A stretch of 18,921 nt of DNA from Arcobacter sp. (GCA_016744485.1 JADGEG010000011.1:1-18921), one strand, 5' to 3'; shown: positions 1 to 7,505, numbered from the stretch's first letter. The notes: a model not told the origin generated them from the sequence alone. A program made the numbers and translations.

Positions 1-156
1 ATATAAAAGATATAAAACATGTAAGTTTGCAGAATTAGGTAAAGAATTTAGATGCTGTAAATAATCCATTCCAACAAAAAATATTTCTAAAGAAAGAAAA
101 ATCATCACAAAATATTTTAAAAAAGTTTGTAATATAAATTTAGTTAAAATTTTCAT
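1..156 (-). CDS. LptF/LptG-family permease, N-terminal part (runs off window)
   Basis: This is the first 52 codons of a membrane protein, open to the window edge. It begins MKILTKFILQTFLKYF, followed by a long hydrophobic segment (about residues 15-31), the usual N-terminus of the YjgP/YjgQ (LptF/LptG) inner-membrane subunits that help extract lipopolysaccharide and move it to the outer membrane. The ATG lies in an ATGA overlap with the stop of pth, so the two are probably translationally coupled. The order rplY-pth-permease matches the arrangement known in Campylobacter, which supports the call. LptF cannot be told from LptG on this fragment, so no symbol is given. The reading frame is seen directly; the family call rests on the N-terminal pattern and the neighbours. 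Confidence 0.75.
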   Translation of the reverse strand, partial: MKILTKFILQTFLKYFVMIFLSLEIFFVGMDYLQHLNSLPNSANLHVLYLLY

Positions 157-713
157 AGATTCATTTTTAAAGTATAGTTAGCTTTTATATGATTTATATT
201 TTCAGTTTGTATGGCTTTTATTGCTTGAATTGTATGAGAGATTATATCTTCTAAAATATTGAATTCATCTTTGGAAAAATTTGATAAAACATAATTTATA
301 ATATCTGTCTTAAGTTTAGGTTTTCCTATTCCAATTCTAACTCTTATATAATCTTTTCCTATATGCTCATCAATGGATCTTAGTCCATTATGACCTCCAT
401 TACTTCCTGCTAATTTAAACTTCACAGTACCAAATGCTAAATCTAGATCATCATGAATTATAATAATATTTTGAATATTTATTTTATAATAATTTTTAAT
501 TTCTAAAACACTAAGACCTGAATTATTCATATAAGTATTTGGCTTGACAAATAAATTTTGATCTATTTTAATGACATTAGCTTGAAATTTTGATTTATTT
601 ATAGAAGTTGAGCTAAGATTTTTTGTCATTTCATCGATAACAAAAAATCCTACATTATGCCTTGTTCGTTTGTATTTTGTTCCAATATTACCAAGACCTA
701 CTATTAAGAACAT
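153..713 (-). CDS. pth: Peptidyl-tRNA hydrolase
   Basis: Cytoplasmic enzyme that cleaves the ester bond of peptidyl-tRNAs dropped by ribosomes and so recycles tRNA. The 186-residue length is normal for bacterial Pth. Visible family landmarks are GLGNIG (6-11), the catalytic His in TRHNVGF (H19), YMNNSG (N63), the IHDDLD stretch (87-91) with the catalytic-dyad Asp region, and GGHNGLRS with N109. It sits between rplY, five bases upstream on the same strand, and an LptF/LptG-type gene that it overlaps by four bases. All three appear to form one operon read from the rplY promoter. No key residue is missing. Confidence 0.97.
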   Translation of the reverse strand: MFLIVGLGNIGTKYKRTRHNVGFFVIDEMTKNLSSTSINKSKFQANVIKIDQNLFVKPNTYMNNSGLSVLEIKNYYKINIQNIIIIHDDLDLAFGTVKFKLAGSNGGHNGLRSIDEHIGKDYIRVRIGIGKPKLKTDIINYVLSNFSKDEFNILEDIISHTIQAIKAIQTENINHIKANYTLKMNL

Positions 714-718
714 AAAAT

Positions 719-1255
719 TTACTTAGCTTTAATAACACCTACGATTGGAACTCTTGGGTCTAAAAAGCATTCTACATTTTTTGGCATAGTAATATCTCTT
801 ATTAAAATAGAATCTCCTGTATCTAAGTTATCAATTTCTAAATTAAAACTTTCAGGTAAGTCCTCAATTTTACACTTAACAGGTAGTCTTTTTTTATGAA
901 AAATAAATAAACCTTTATTTTTAAGACCTTTTGGTGTACCTTTTGTTACAACTGGAACTAAATACTTAGTTCGAACACTCTCTTGTGCTATCATTAAATC
1001 AACATGTAACAAATCAGATGTAACTGGATGTTTTTGATATTCTTTAACAACTACTTTTAATACATCATTAGCAATTTTAACATCAAATGCAATAGTAGTT
1101 TTTGATTTTAAGAATTTTATAAATTCATTTGTATTAAATGCCGCACTAATATTAGCAAGACCTTTCCCATAAATGTTGGCAATTAAATAACCATCATTTC
1201 TCAATTTTTTAACATTTTGTTTTGTTATACTATCTCTTACGATACCCTCTAACAT
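719..1255 (-). CDS. rplY: 50S ribosomal protein L25 (CTC family)
   Basis: Large-subunit protein that binds 5S rRNA. At 178 residues it is the long, two-domain (CTC/TL5-type) form rather than the short E. coli form. The N-terminal L25 beta-barrel covers about residues 1-88 (LEGIVRDSITKQNVKKLR near the start, then the YQKHPVTSDLLHVDL segment). The C-terminal TL5/CTC domain follows (about 95-178, with VVTKGTPKGLKNKGL and LPVKCKIEDLPESF). The start ATG is preceded by an AAAGGA Shine-Dalgarno sequence. It is the first gene of rplY-pth-permease and is transcribed away from the hydroxyproline cluster. Confidence 0.95.
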   Translation of the reverse strand: MLEGIVRDSITKQNVKKLRNDGYLIANIYGKGLANISAAFNTNEFIKFLKSKTTIAFDVKIANDVLKVVVKEYQKHPVTSDLLHVDLMIAQESVRTKYLVPVVTKGTPKGLKNKGLFIFHKKRLPVKCKIEDLPESFNLEIDNLDTGDSILIRDITMPKNVECFLDPRVPIVGVIKAK

Positions 1256-1286
1256 TTTAATCCTTTTATTTTATTTTAAAGTTCGA

Positions 1287-1292
1287 ATTATA
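1287..1292 (-). promoter_or_regulatory. Likely -10 box of the rplY operon promoter
   Basis: On the minus strand the sequence reads TTTTGTATAATTC, a consensus TATAAT hexamer preceded by TG-like and T-rich sequence. It ends 31 bases before the rplY ATG. No clear -35 hexamer is present, which is usual for the main sigma factor of Campylobacterota. Seen in sequence; promoter function is inferred. Confidence 0.6.
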
Positions 1293-1335
1293 CAAAAGAT
1301 TTACTTAGTATAAGTTTAGAATATTGTTTTTTAAT

Positions 1336-1376
1336 ACTTAATTAAAGCAAAGCCTATTAAAGATCTTTAATTAAGT
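1336..1376. repeat. Inverted repeat, 12-bp perfect arms, in the divergent promoter region
   Basis: ACTTAATTAAAG (1336-1347) is repeated as its exact reverse complement CTTTAATTAAGT (1365-1376), with a 17-base spacer. It lies upstream of both the rplY operon and the hydroxyproline cluster. It could be a regulator-binding site or an RNA hairpin in a longer leader. The arms contain few G or C bases, so part of the symmetry may reflect AT richness. Confidence 0.5.
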
Positions 1377-1389
1377 TTATTTTAATAAA

Positions 1390-1422
1390 ATATCAAAAGT
1401 ATATATGATATACTTTTGATAT
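1390..1422. promoter_or_regulatory. Candidate operator: perfect 15-bp inverted repeat upstream of the hydroxyproline cluster
   Basis: ATATCAAAAGTATAT (1390-1404) and its exact reverse complement (1408-1422) are separated by three bases. The palindrome ends 66 bases before the first gene of the cluster. Both flanking genes point away from it, so it is not needed as a terminator. An operator for the GntR-family protein encoded at 12505-13143 is the simplest explanation. The symmetry is seen directly; the binding partner is inferred. Confidence 0.55.
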
Positions 1423-1446
1423 ATCACTAATATTTATTCTTAAATG

Positions 1447-1452
1447 TATAAA
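1447..1452 (+). promoter_or_regulatory. Possible -10 box for the hydroxyproline cluster
   Basis: TATAAA preceded by TG (ATGTATAAAT) lies 36 bases before the ATG of the first catabolic gene and 24 bases after the long palindrome. This is a suitable place for a promoter controlled by that palindrome. AT-rich DNA yields such hexamers often, so the call is weak. Confidence 0.35.
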
Positions 1453-1488
1453 TACTAGTAACAAAATTTAAAATCAAAAAGGAAAAAA

Positions 1489-2394
1489 ATGACTTGTAAT
1501 TTTATTGGAGTTTATCCAGCAGTAACAACAAAGTTTAACTCAAATGACGAGATAGATTACGATGCTTGTATGAAAGGTGTACAAGCACAATTAGATGCGG
1601 GGGTTCATGGTATCATTTTAGGTGGAACGTTAGGAGAAGCTAGTACTTTAAGTGCAATAGAAAAAACTACACTTTTAGAAACTACAGTTAAATATGTCAA
1701 CGGTGCAGTTCCAGTTGTATTGAATATAGCAGAACAAACAACAAAAGATGCAATTCAAGTAGCTATTGAAGCTAAAGCTTCTGGAGCTTCAGGACTTATG
1801 CTTTTACCTCCTATGAGATATGCAAGTGATGATAAAGAAACTCTTACCTATTTTAAAGCAATAGCAAGTGCAAGTGACTTACCAATTATGATATATAATA
1901 ATCCAGTTGATTATAATGTAGAAGTTACACTTGATATGTTTGAAGAGTTAAAATCTTGTCCTACAATAAAAGCAGTAAAAGAAACTACTAGAAAAATTTC
2001 AAATGTTACAAAAATGATAAGTAGATTTGGTGATAGATTTAAAATTATGTGTGGGCTTGATACTTTAGGTTGTGAAGCTCTTATGATGGGTGCTCATGGT
2101 TGGGTTGCTGGTCTTGTTTGTGCATTTCCTAAAGAAACAGTTGCTATTTATGAATTAATAAAGCAAAATAGACATGCTGAAGCATTAGAAATTTATAGAT
2201 GGTTTTTACCATTACTAGAGCTTGACATTAATACAAAATTAGTGCAAAATATTAAACTAGCAGAAAGTGCTGTTAAACTTGGAAATGAATATGTAAGAGA
2301 ACCTAGACTTCCATTATATGGAAAAGAAAGAGCTAGTGTTCAAGCTATTATTGATACTGGTATTAACAACAGACCTACACTGCCAAAATTGTAA
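1489..2394 (+). CDS. DapA-family lyase, probable pyrroline-4-hydroxy-2-carboxylate deaminase
   Basis: A 301-residue protein of the dihydrodipicolinate synthase/N-acetylneuraminate lyase (TIM-barrel, class I aldolase) family. Visible motifs are GGTLGEASTL (45-54), the catalytic Tyr in YNNP (Y136) and the Schiff-base Lys in IKAVKETT (K164). In hydroxyproline degradation a member of this family (LhpC in Pseudomonas, HypD in Sinorhizobium) converts pyrroline-4-hydroxy-2-carboxylate to alpha-ketoglutarate semialdehyde and ammonia. The next gene is an aldehyde dehydrogenase of the matching type, and an epimerase and a D-amino-acid dehydrogenase follow. That context is the main reason for this call over lysine-biosynthetic DapA. 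Start: ATG after an AAGGA Shine-Dalgarno. It is the first gene of the plus-strand cluster. Confidence 0.88.
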   Translation: MTCNFIGVYPAVTTKFNSNDEIDYDACMKGVQAQLDAGVHGIILGGTLGEASTLSAIEKTTLLETTVKYVNGAVPVVLNIAEQTTKDAIQVAIEAKASGASGLMLLPPMRYASDDKETLTYFKAIASASDLPIMIYNNPVDYNVEVTLDMFEELKSCPTIKAVKETTRKISNVTKMISRFGDRFKIMCGLDTLGCEALMMGAHGWVAGLVCAFPKETVAIYELIKQNRHAEALEIYRWFLPLLELDINTKLVQNIKLAESAVKLGNEYVREPRLPLYGKERASVQAIIDTGINNRPTLPKL

Positions 2395-2426
2395 GAATAT
2401 AAAAATATAAAAATAAAGGATATAAA

Positions 2427-4010
2427 TTGAGCATTCATGGTAAAAATTTTATAGGAAACAAGCTTAGTGCTACGAGCAATAAAAGTAGTAAAATTTATGA
2501 TATAAATAGTGAAGATGCACTTGATGGTGATTTTTATCATGCTACAAGTGATGAAGTAAATACTGCATTGCAATTAGCAAATAAAGCTTTTATTGTATAT
2601 AAACAAAAAACTCAAAAACAAAGAGCAGATTTTTTAGACTCAATTGCAGATGAAATTATGAATTTAGGTGATGAACTTATTGTTAGAACTATGAATGAAT
2701 CCAATCTTCCACGACCTCGTATTGAAGGTGAGAGGGGAAGAACTATTGGGCAAATAAAAATGTTTGCAACATTATTGCGAGATGGCTCTTGGGTTGAGGC
2801 TTCTATAGATACAGCAATGCCAGAAAGAACTCCTTTAGCAAGAAATGATTTAAGAAAAATGTTGCGACCCTTAGGAGTAGTTAGTGTTTTTGAAGCAAGT
2901 AATTTCCCTTTAGCTTTTGCTTGTGCAGGTGGAGATACAGCATCAGCTCTAGCAGCTGGGTGTCCTGTAATTGTAAAAGCACACAGTTCACATAGTGGAA
3001 CTTCTGAATTAATTGCAAGTGCAATTATAAAAGCAGTAAAAAAATGTGATATGCCAAGTGGTACTTTTTCAATGGTACATGGAAATGGAAGAAGTGTAGG
3101 TCAACAAATTGTTATGGATGAAAGAGTTAAAGCTGTAGGGTTTACAGGTTCAACTCAAGGTGGAATGAATTTATTTGATATTGCAAATAAAAGAAAAACT
3201 CCTATTCCAGTATTTGCAGAGATGGGAAGTATTAATCCTTGTGTATTTTTACCATCTTCTTTAAAAAATACTAAAAAACTAGCTTCTGTGTATGCATTTT
3301 CTATTACTTTAGGAGTAGGGCAGTTTTGTACAAATCCTGGACTTATACTTGCTATTAAAAGTTCTAAATTAGAAGAATTTAAAAATGATTTAGCAAAAGA
3401 AATTATTAATTTAAAACCAGCTGCTATGTTATCTAGTGGAATTCAAGAGGCATATGAGACAAATAAAGAAGAAGCAATTAAACAACATGGAATTACTGTT
3501 ATCGCTCAAGCTTTGGAAGAAAATACAATTGCTCAAGGTCGACCACTTGTGGCTAGTGTAAATGCTTCTGAGTTTATGAAAAATAATAAATTTCAAGAAG
3601 AGGTTTTTGGACCTTATTCTTTGTTAGTTGAATGTGACGATATAAATGAGCTTGATAAAGTTGTTTCTTGTTTAGATGGACAGTTAACTGCTACGGTTAT
3701 GGGTTCAAATAGCGAAATTGCTGAACATATTAATTTAATTTCAAATTTAGAAAATAAATGTGGAAGATTATTATTTAATTCTGTTCCAACTGGTGTTGAA
3801 GTTTGTCATTCTATGCAACATGGAGGTCCTTTTCCAGCTTCAACTGATTCTAGATTTACTTCTGTTGGAACTGGTGCAATTAAAAGATTTGTTCGTCCAG
3901 TATGTTTTCAAGATTGCCCAAGTAAAATTTTGCCCCAAGAGTTAAAAGATGAAAATTCTTTAAATATTTTTAGACTTTTAAATGGTGAATATACAAAGAA
4001 TAGTATATGA
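2427..4010 (+). CDS. Alpha-ketoglutarate semialdehyde dehydrogenase (2,5-dioxovalerate dehydrogenase)
   Basis: A 527-residue NAD(P)-dependent aldehyde dehydrogenase. It should oxidise alpha-ketoglutarate semialdehyde to alpha-ketoglutarate, the last step of trans-4-hydroxyproline breakdown. Catalytic landmarks are ASNFPLAFA with N159, VIVKAHSSH with cofactor-binding K184, GFTGS (238-242), FAEMGS with general base E265 and GVGQFCTNPG with nucleophile C301. The FxTNPG-type catalytic loop, the N-terminal form MSIHGKNFIG and the C-terminal HGGPFPAST stretch are typical of the KGSA dehydrogenase subgroup. The start is TTG: it has an AAAGGA Shine-Dalgarno six bases upstream (2415-2420), and no ATG occurs until far inside the conserved region. 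The stop overlaps the next gene by four bases (ATGA). Confidence 0.92.
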   Translation: MSIHGKNFIGNKLSATSNKSSKIYDINSEDALDGDFYHATSDEVNTALQLANKAFIVYKQKTQKQRADFLDSIADEIMNLGDELIVRTMNESNLPRPRIEGERGRTIGQIKMFATLLRDGSWVEASIDTAMPERTPLARNDLRKMLRPLGVVSVFEASNFPLAFACAGGDTASALAAGCPVIVKAHSSHSGTSELIASAIIKAVKKCDMPSGTFSMVHGNGRSVGQQIVMDERVKAVGFTGSTQGGMNLFDIANKRKTPIPVFAEMGSINPCVFLPSSLKNTKKLASVYAFSITLGVGQFCTNPGLILAIKSSKLEEFKNDLAKEIINLKPAAMLSSGIQEAYETNKEEAIKQHGITVIAQALEENTIAQGRPLVASVNASEFMKNNKFQEEVFGPYSLLVECDDINELDKVVSCLDGQLTATVMGSNSEIAEHINLISNLENKCGRLLFNSVPTGVEVCHSMQHGGPFPASTDSRFTSVGTGAIKRFVRPVCFQDCPSKILPQELKDENSLNIFRLLNGEYTKNSI

Positions 4011-4939
4011 ATTTTATAGATGCTAAAACAATAAATAAAGTTTTAGATTATCCATCACTAATACAAGCCCTAAAAGAAGCTTTTATTAGTAATATAAAAG
4101 TACCACCAAGGCATCATCATGATTTTAAAAATCCAAAAGAAGGTATTGATTCTACCTTATTATTAATGCCAGCATGGGAAGAAAGTGAAGCATTAGGTGT
4201 TAAAATTGTAACAGTTAGTCCAAATAATGCTAAATATGATTTACCATCAATTCAAGGATTATATCTTTTATTTGATGCACACAAAGGTGGCATTGAGGCT
4301 TTAATGGATGGTAAAGCATTAACAGCTAAAAGAACAGCTGCCGCTTCAGCCTTAGCAAGTAGTTATTTATCTAAAAAAAATTCAAGTTCTATGTTAATGA
4401 TAGGTACTGGAGCTTTAAGTGTTGAGTTAATAAAAGCACACTCAAGTGTACGAAATATTAAAGATGTTTATGTTTGGGGAAGAAATAAAAATAAAGCGAT
4501 GAAAATTGTAGAGCAGTTAAAAAATGATTTTAATATAAAAGCAGTTGATAATATTGATGATGCCATTTCAAATGTAGACATAATTTCGTGTGCCACATTA
4601 AGTGCAACACCTTTACTTTTTGGAAAAGATTTAAAAGTAGGTCAACATTTAGATTTAGTTGGTGCTTATAAACCTAATATGAGAGAAGCTAATGATGAGT
4701 TAATAAAAAAAGTAGATATTTTTATAGATACCAAAATGGCTACAAAAGAAACAGGTGATATTAAGATACCTTTAGATGAGGGAACTATTACTTTAGAAGA
4801 TATTCAAGCTGATTTGTTTTTATTATGTAGGGATTTACATCAAGGTCGTAAAAATAATGAACAAATCACATTATTTAAATCTGTTGGTCATGCCTTAGAA
4901 GATTTAGCAGCTGCAAAATTAGTCAAACAAAAGATATAA
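4007..4939 (+). CDS. Ornithine cyclodeaminase/mu-crystallin family, probable pyrroline-2-carboxylate reductase
   Basis: A 310-residue protein of the OCD/mu-crystallin family. MDGKALTAKRTAAASA (about 100-115, with R109 and T110) is the substrate-binding segment. GTGALS (133-138) begins the NAD(P)-binding Rossmann fold, followed by VYVWGRN. In hydroxyproline and D-proline clusters this family (LhpI) reduces delta-1-pyrroline-2-carboxylate to L-proline. Here the substrate would come from the trans-3-hydroxy-L-proline dehydratase at 11434-12495. True ornithine cyclodeaminase is less likely, because no ornithine or arginine gene is nearby and the dehydratase needs this partner. Its start codon overlaps the aldehyde dehydrogenase stop, indicating translational coupling. 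Confidence 0.85.
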   Translation: MNFIDAKTINKVLDYPSLIQALKEAFISNIKVPPRHHHDFKNPKEGIDSTLLLMPAWEESEALGVKIVTVSPNNAKYDLPSIQGLYLLFDAHKGGIEALMDGKALTAKRTAAASALASSYLSKKNSSSMLMIGTGALSVELIKAHSSVRNIKDVYVWGRNKNKAMKIVEQLKNDFNIKAVDNIDDAISNVDIISCATLSATPLLFGKDLKVGQHLDLVGAYKPNMREANDELIKKVDIFIDTKMATKETGDIKIPLDEGTITLEDIQADLFLLCRDLHQGRKNNEQITLFKSVGHALEDLAAAKLVKQKI

Positions 4940-4973
4940 ATATTTATAATTAAGATTAGGTTTAGGAGAAAAT

Positions 4974-5978
4974 ATGTCTTGTAAAACATTTTTTTGTGTA
5001 GATGCACATACTTGTGGTAATCCAGTTAGAGTTGTAGTTGGTGGTGCTCCTTTGTTAAAAGGTGCTAATATGAGTGAAAAAAGACAGCATTTTTTAAAAG
5101 AGTTCGACTGGATTAGAACAGGGCTTATGTTTGAACCACGTGGTCATGATATGATGAGTGGAACTATAATATTTCAAGCTTTAAGTAATGAATTTGATGT
5201 AAGTGTATTATTTATAGAAACAAGTGGATGTTTACCAATGTGTGGACATGGAACAATTGGAACAGTTACAGTTTTAATAGAAAAAGAAATAGTTAATCCC
5301 AAAACAGAAGGAATACTTCGTATTGAAACACCAGCTGGTTTAGTTGTAGCAAGTTATGAAAAAGATGACAAAAACAAAGTTAAATCTGTAAAAATAGTAA
5401 ATGTTCCTTCTTTTTTACACTCAACAAATTTAAAAGTAACTTCATCAGTTTTAGGAAAACTTAAAGTTGATGTTGCTTATGGTGGAAACTTTTATGCCAT
5501 TGTTGAGCCACAAGAAAATTTTTTAGGTATTCAAGATTTTACAGCTTCACAATTAATTACAATGAGTAAAGAATTAAGAGATAAATTAAATGAACAATAT
5601 ACTTTTATACACCCTTTAAATGAAACTATTTGTGGGTTAAGTCATATTGAATGGACAGGAGATATTATAAAAAAAACATCAACTGCACGAAATGCAGTTT
5701 TTTATGGTGATAAAGCAATTGATAGATCACCTTGTGGAACAGGAACATCAGCTCGTATGGCACAGTGGTATACAAAAGGAAAATTAAAAAAAGGTGACAC
5801 TTTTATTCATGAAAGTTATATAGGTTCTGTTTTTAATGGAGCTATTGAAGATGAGGTCAAGATAGGAACTTATGATGGAATTATTCCGTCCATTGAGGGA
5901 TGGGCAAAAATCACAGGATTAAATACTATTACCATTGATGATGATGATCCTTATGCACATGGTTTTGTAGTTGTATGA
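4974..5978 (+). CDS. 4-hydroxyproline 2-epimerase (proline racemase family)
   Basis: A 334-residue member of the proline racemase family, which uses two cysteines as acid and base without a cofactor. Both are present: MCGHGTIG with C90 and SPCGTGTSA with C254. The substrate-side motif AHTCGNPVR (11-19) is also there. The CGHGTIG form and the setting favour trans-4-hydroxy-L-proline to cis-4-hydroxy-D-proline epimerisation, the first catabolic step (LhpA/HypRE type), over proline racemase. The ATG is preceded by TTTAGGAGAAAAT, a good Shine-Dalgarno. A second family member with a Thr in place of the second Cys lies at 11434-12495 and has a different predicted job. The gene is followed by a 157-base gap holding an inverted repeat and a small ORF. 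Confidence 0.92.
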   Translation: MSCKTFFCVDAHTCGNPVRVVVGGAPLLKGANMSEKRQHFLKEFDWIRTGLMFEPRGHDMMSGTIIFQALSNEFDVSVLFIETSGCLPMCGHGTIGTVTVLIEKEIVNPKTEGILRIETPAGLVVASYEKDDKNKVKSVKIVNVPSFLHSTNLKVTSSVLGKLKVDVAYGGNFYAIVEPQENFLGIQDFTASQLITMSKELRDKLNEQYTFIHPLNETICGLSHIEWTGDIIKKTSTARNAVFYGDKAIDRSPCGTGTSARMAQWYTKGKLKKGDTFIHESYIGSVFNGAIEDEVKIGTYDGIIPSIEGWAKITGLNTITIDDDDPYAHGFVVV

Positions 5979-6021
5979 ATTAAAATATAATTTTTATATA
6001 ACTTTAATGTTACTTATGCAA

Positions 6022-6059
6022 TAGTATTAAAAAAACTAGTACTACTTTTAGTAATACTA
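6022..6059. promoter_or_regulatory. Imperfect 19-bp palindrome upstream of the flavoenzyme; candidate second operator
   Basis: 6022-6040 and 6041-6059 are reverse complements at 16 of 19 positions. The outer eight bases (TAGTATTA/TAATACTA) and the centre (AGTACT) are perfect. Its right half, with the following bases, contains TACTTTT and the 13-mer ACTAATATTTATT (6056-6068). Both blocks also occur at the palindrome upstream of the first gene of the cluster (1411-1438). This suggests a second, co-regulated promoter for the dehydrogenase and transporter genes. An RNA hairpin that stabilises or attenuates the transcript is an alternative. Confidence 0.5.
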
Positions 6060-6086
6060 ATATTTATTTATAAAGAGAGTTAAATT

Positions 6087-6143
6087 ATGAAAGATAGTAT
6101 AAATATAAACTTGTATACTAATTATTTGGATTTTTATGAGTAA
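6087..6143 (+). CDS. Possible 18-residue leader peptide overlapping the flavoenzyme start
   Basis: An ATG (6087) with an AAGAGAG Shine-Dalgarno-like sequence about seven bases upstream opens an 18-codon frame, MKDSININLYTNYLDFYE. Its stop TAA (6141-6143) lies just inside the next gene, whose ATG is at 6136. The next gene itself has only a weak ribosome site (TTGGA), so translation of the small frame could deliver ribosomes to it. No run of a regulatory amino acid is present, so classic attenuation is not indicated. Such a frame could arise by chance in this DNA. Confidence 0.35.
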   Translation: MKDSININLYTNYLDFYE

Positions 6144-7383
6144 AGTTGCAATTATTGGTGGTGGAATTATTGGACTATGTTCAGCTTATTATTTGCATAA
6201 AAGTGGACATGAAGTTTGTATTTTTGATTCCAATGAAGTAGGAAAGCAATGTTCTTATGGTAATGCTGGTTTAATTGTACCTAGTCATTTTGAAACATTA
6301 GCAAATCTTGGTATTTTAAAAAAAGGTTTAATGTGGATGTTAAATCCAAATTCGCCATTTTTTTTAAAACCACGACTTGATATAGGTTTATTAAAATGGC
6401 TTATAAAATTTACTTCATTTTGTACAAATAAACATGTACAAAACAATCAACATTTTTTAAGGGATATAAACTTATATAGTTTAGACTTATATAAAGATTT
6501 ATTAAATAATAGTGATTTAGATTTTACTTTAAATCAAAATGGTCTGTTAATGTTATGTCAAAAAGAAAAAAGTTTAGAAGAAGAAGCACATGTGGTTAAT
6601 TGTGCTAAAAAACTTGGATTAAATGCGTCTATATTAAATAAAGAAGATATTAAAGAACTTGAGCCAAATACTTCTTTTAATGCTATAGGTGCTTCATATT
6701 TTAAAGATGACTCCAATATTCAGCCTTATGATTTTATTATGACAATAAAAAAGTATTTATTAAAAAACGATGTTAAAATTTATGAAAATTGTAAGATACA
6801 AGACTTTATTTTAAAAAATAATCAAATAAAATCTATAATAACAAATAAAAATGAAAAATATGAAGCAGATGAATTTGTATTAAGTTCTGGTATTTTTTCT
6901 TCTCAACTTTCTTCTAAATTAGGCTTGAATCTTTTAATGCAAGCAGGAAAAGGTTTTTCTTTTACAGTTCCTAAAAATGATGCCTTAAATTTTAAAACTC
7001 CTATGATTCTAGTAGAACAAAAAATTGCAATTACTCCTTATGATTCTTATGTAAGATTTGGTGGGACTATGATGATTTGTGGAAATGATTTATCAATAAA
7101 TGAAAGAAGAATAAATAATATCAGAAAATATTCAAATAATTATATTAATAATTTAAATATACAAAAAAAAGATATGAATGACTTATGGTCTGGTTTAAGA
7201 CCTTGTTCACCTGATGGACTTCCTTATATTGGAAAAACAAAAATATCAAATTTAATCGTAGCAACTGCTCATGCGATGATGGGAGTTTCACTTGGACCAG
7301 CAAGTGGAAAAATAGTAAGTGATTTAATAAATGAAAAGAAAACACAAATAAATATAAAAAAGATGGCTTTATATAGATTTTAA
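6136..7383 (+). CDS. DadA-like FAD oxidoreductase, probable cis-4-hydroxy-D-proline dehydrogenase
   Basis: A 415-residue D-amino-acid dehydrogenase of the DAO/DadA fold. The N-terminus carries the FAD-binding GGGIIG (8-13) and the acidic D31 at the end of the second strand (CIFDSN). SYGNAGLIVPS (40-50) is the conserved segment after it, and GLRPCSPDGLPYIG (353-366) is the C-terminal FAD/substrate motif. In hydroxyproline clusters this enzyme oxidises cis-4-hydroxy-D-proline to pyrroline-4-hydroxy-2-carboxylate, passing electrons probably to the respiratory chain. It appears as a single subunit; no partner like the small subunits of the heteromeric Pseudomonas enzyme is visible. The start is ATG 6136, giving the expected MSKVAIIGGG. 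The ribosome site is weak, and a short frame overlaps the start. Confidence 0.85.
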   Translation: MSKVAIIGGGIIGLCSAYYLHKSGHEVCIFDSNEVGKQCSYGNAGLIVPSHFETLANLGILKKGLMWMLNPNSPFFLKPRLDIGLLKWLIKFTSFCTNKHVQNNQHFLRDINLYSLDLYKDLLNNSDLDFTLNQNGLLMLCQKEKSLEEEAHVVNCAKKLGLNASILNKEDIKELEPNTSFNAIGASYFKDDSNIQPYDFIMTIKKYLLKNDVKIYENCKIQDFILKNNQIKSIITNKNEKYEADEFVLSSGIFSSQLSSKLGLNLLMQAGKGFSFTVPKNDALNFKTPMILVEQKIAITPYDSYVRFGGTMMICGNDLSINERRINNIRKYSNNYINNLNIQKKDMNDLWSGLRPCSPDGLPYIGKTKISNLIVATAHAMMGVSLGPASGKIVSDLINEKKTQINIKKMALYRF

Positions 7384-7425
7384 TATTATTTATATAAACT
7401 AAAATAATAAAAAGTAAATTCAAAC

Positions 7426-7433
7426 AAGGAGGG
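7426..7433 (+). promoter_or_regulatory. Strong Shine-Dalgarno-like sequence without a start codon
   Basis: AAGGAGGG is a near-perfect anti-16S complement. The next bases, TTAAATATCATAG, hold no ATG, GTG or TTG at usable distance. The binding-protein gene starts much further on with its own ribosome site. It may be a relic, a ribosome-standby site, or chance. Confidence 0.3.
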
Positions 7434-7505
7434 TTAAATATCATAGTAAATATATTACAAATCAGAAGTAAAGATAAATAAAAAAATTAAAAATTGGAGA
7501 AACAA

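Noticed and set aside
1390..1422. Bidirectional terminator
   Set aside because: Both neighbouring genes are transcribed away from the site, so no transcript from them would end there.
1489..2394. Lysine-biosynthetic DapA
   Set aside because: The fold and catalytic residues are shared, but the motif is GTLGE instead of GTTGE and every neighbour belongs to hydroxyproline catabolism.
4007..4939. True ornithine cyclodeaminase
   Set aside because: No ornithine, arginine or siderophore genes are nearby; a pyrroline-2-carboxylate reductase is needed by the dehydratase in the same cluster.
7145..7444. 99-residue minus-strand frame
   Set aside because: It lies mostly opposite the C-terminal part of the flavoenzyme, is low-complexity Leu/Phe/Ile, and has no recognisable motif; a shadow of the real gene.
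7494..7505. TTG at 7494 as start of the binding protein
   Set aside because: The GGAG ribosome site would then be inside the coding sequence. ATG 7506 has correct spacing and gives a standard signal peptide.
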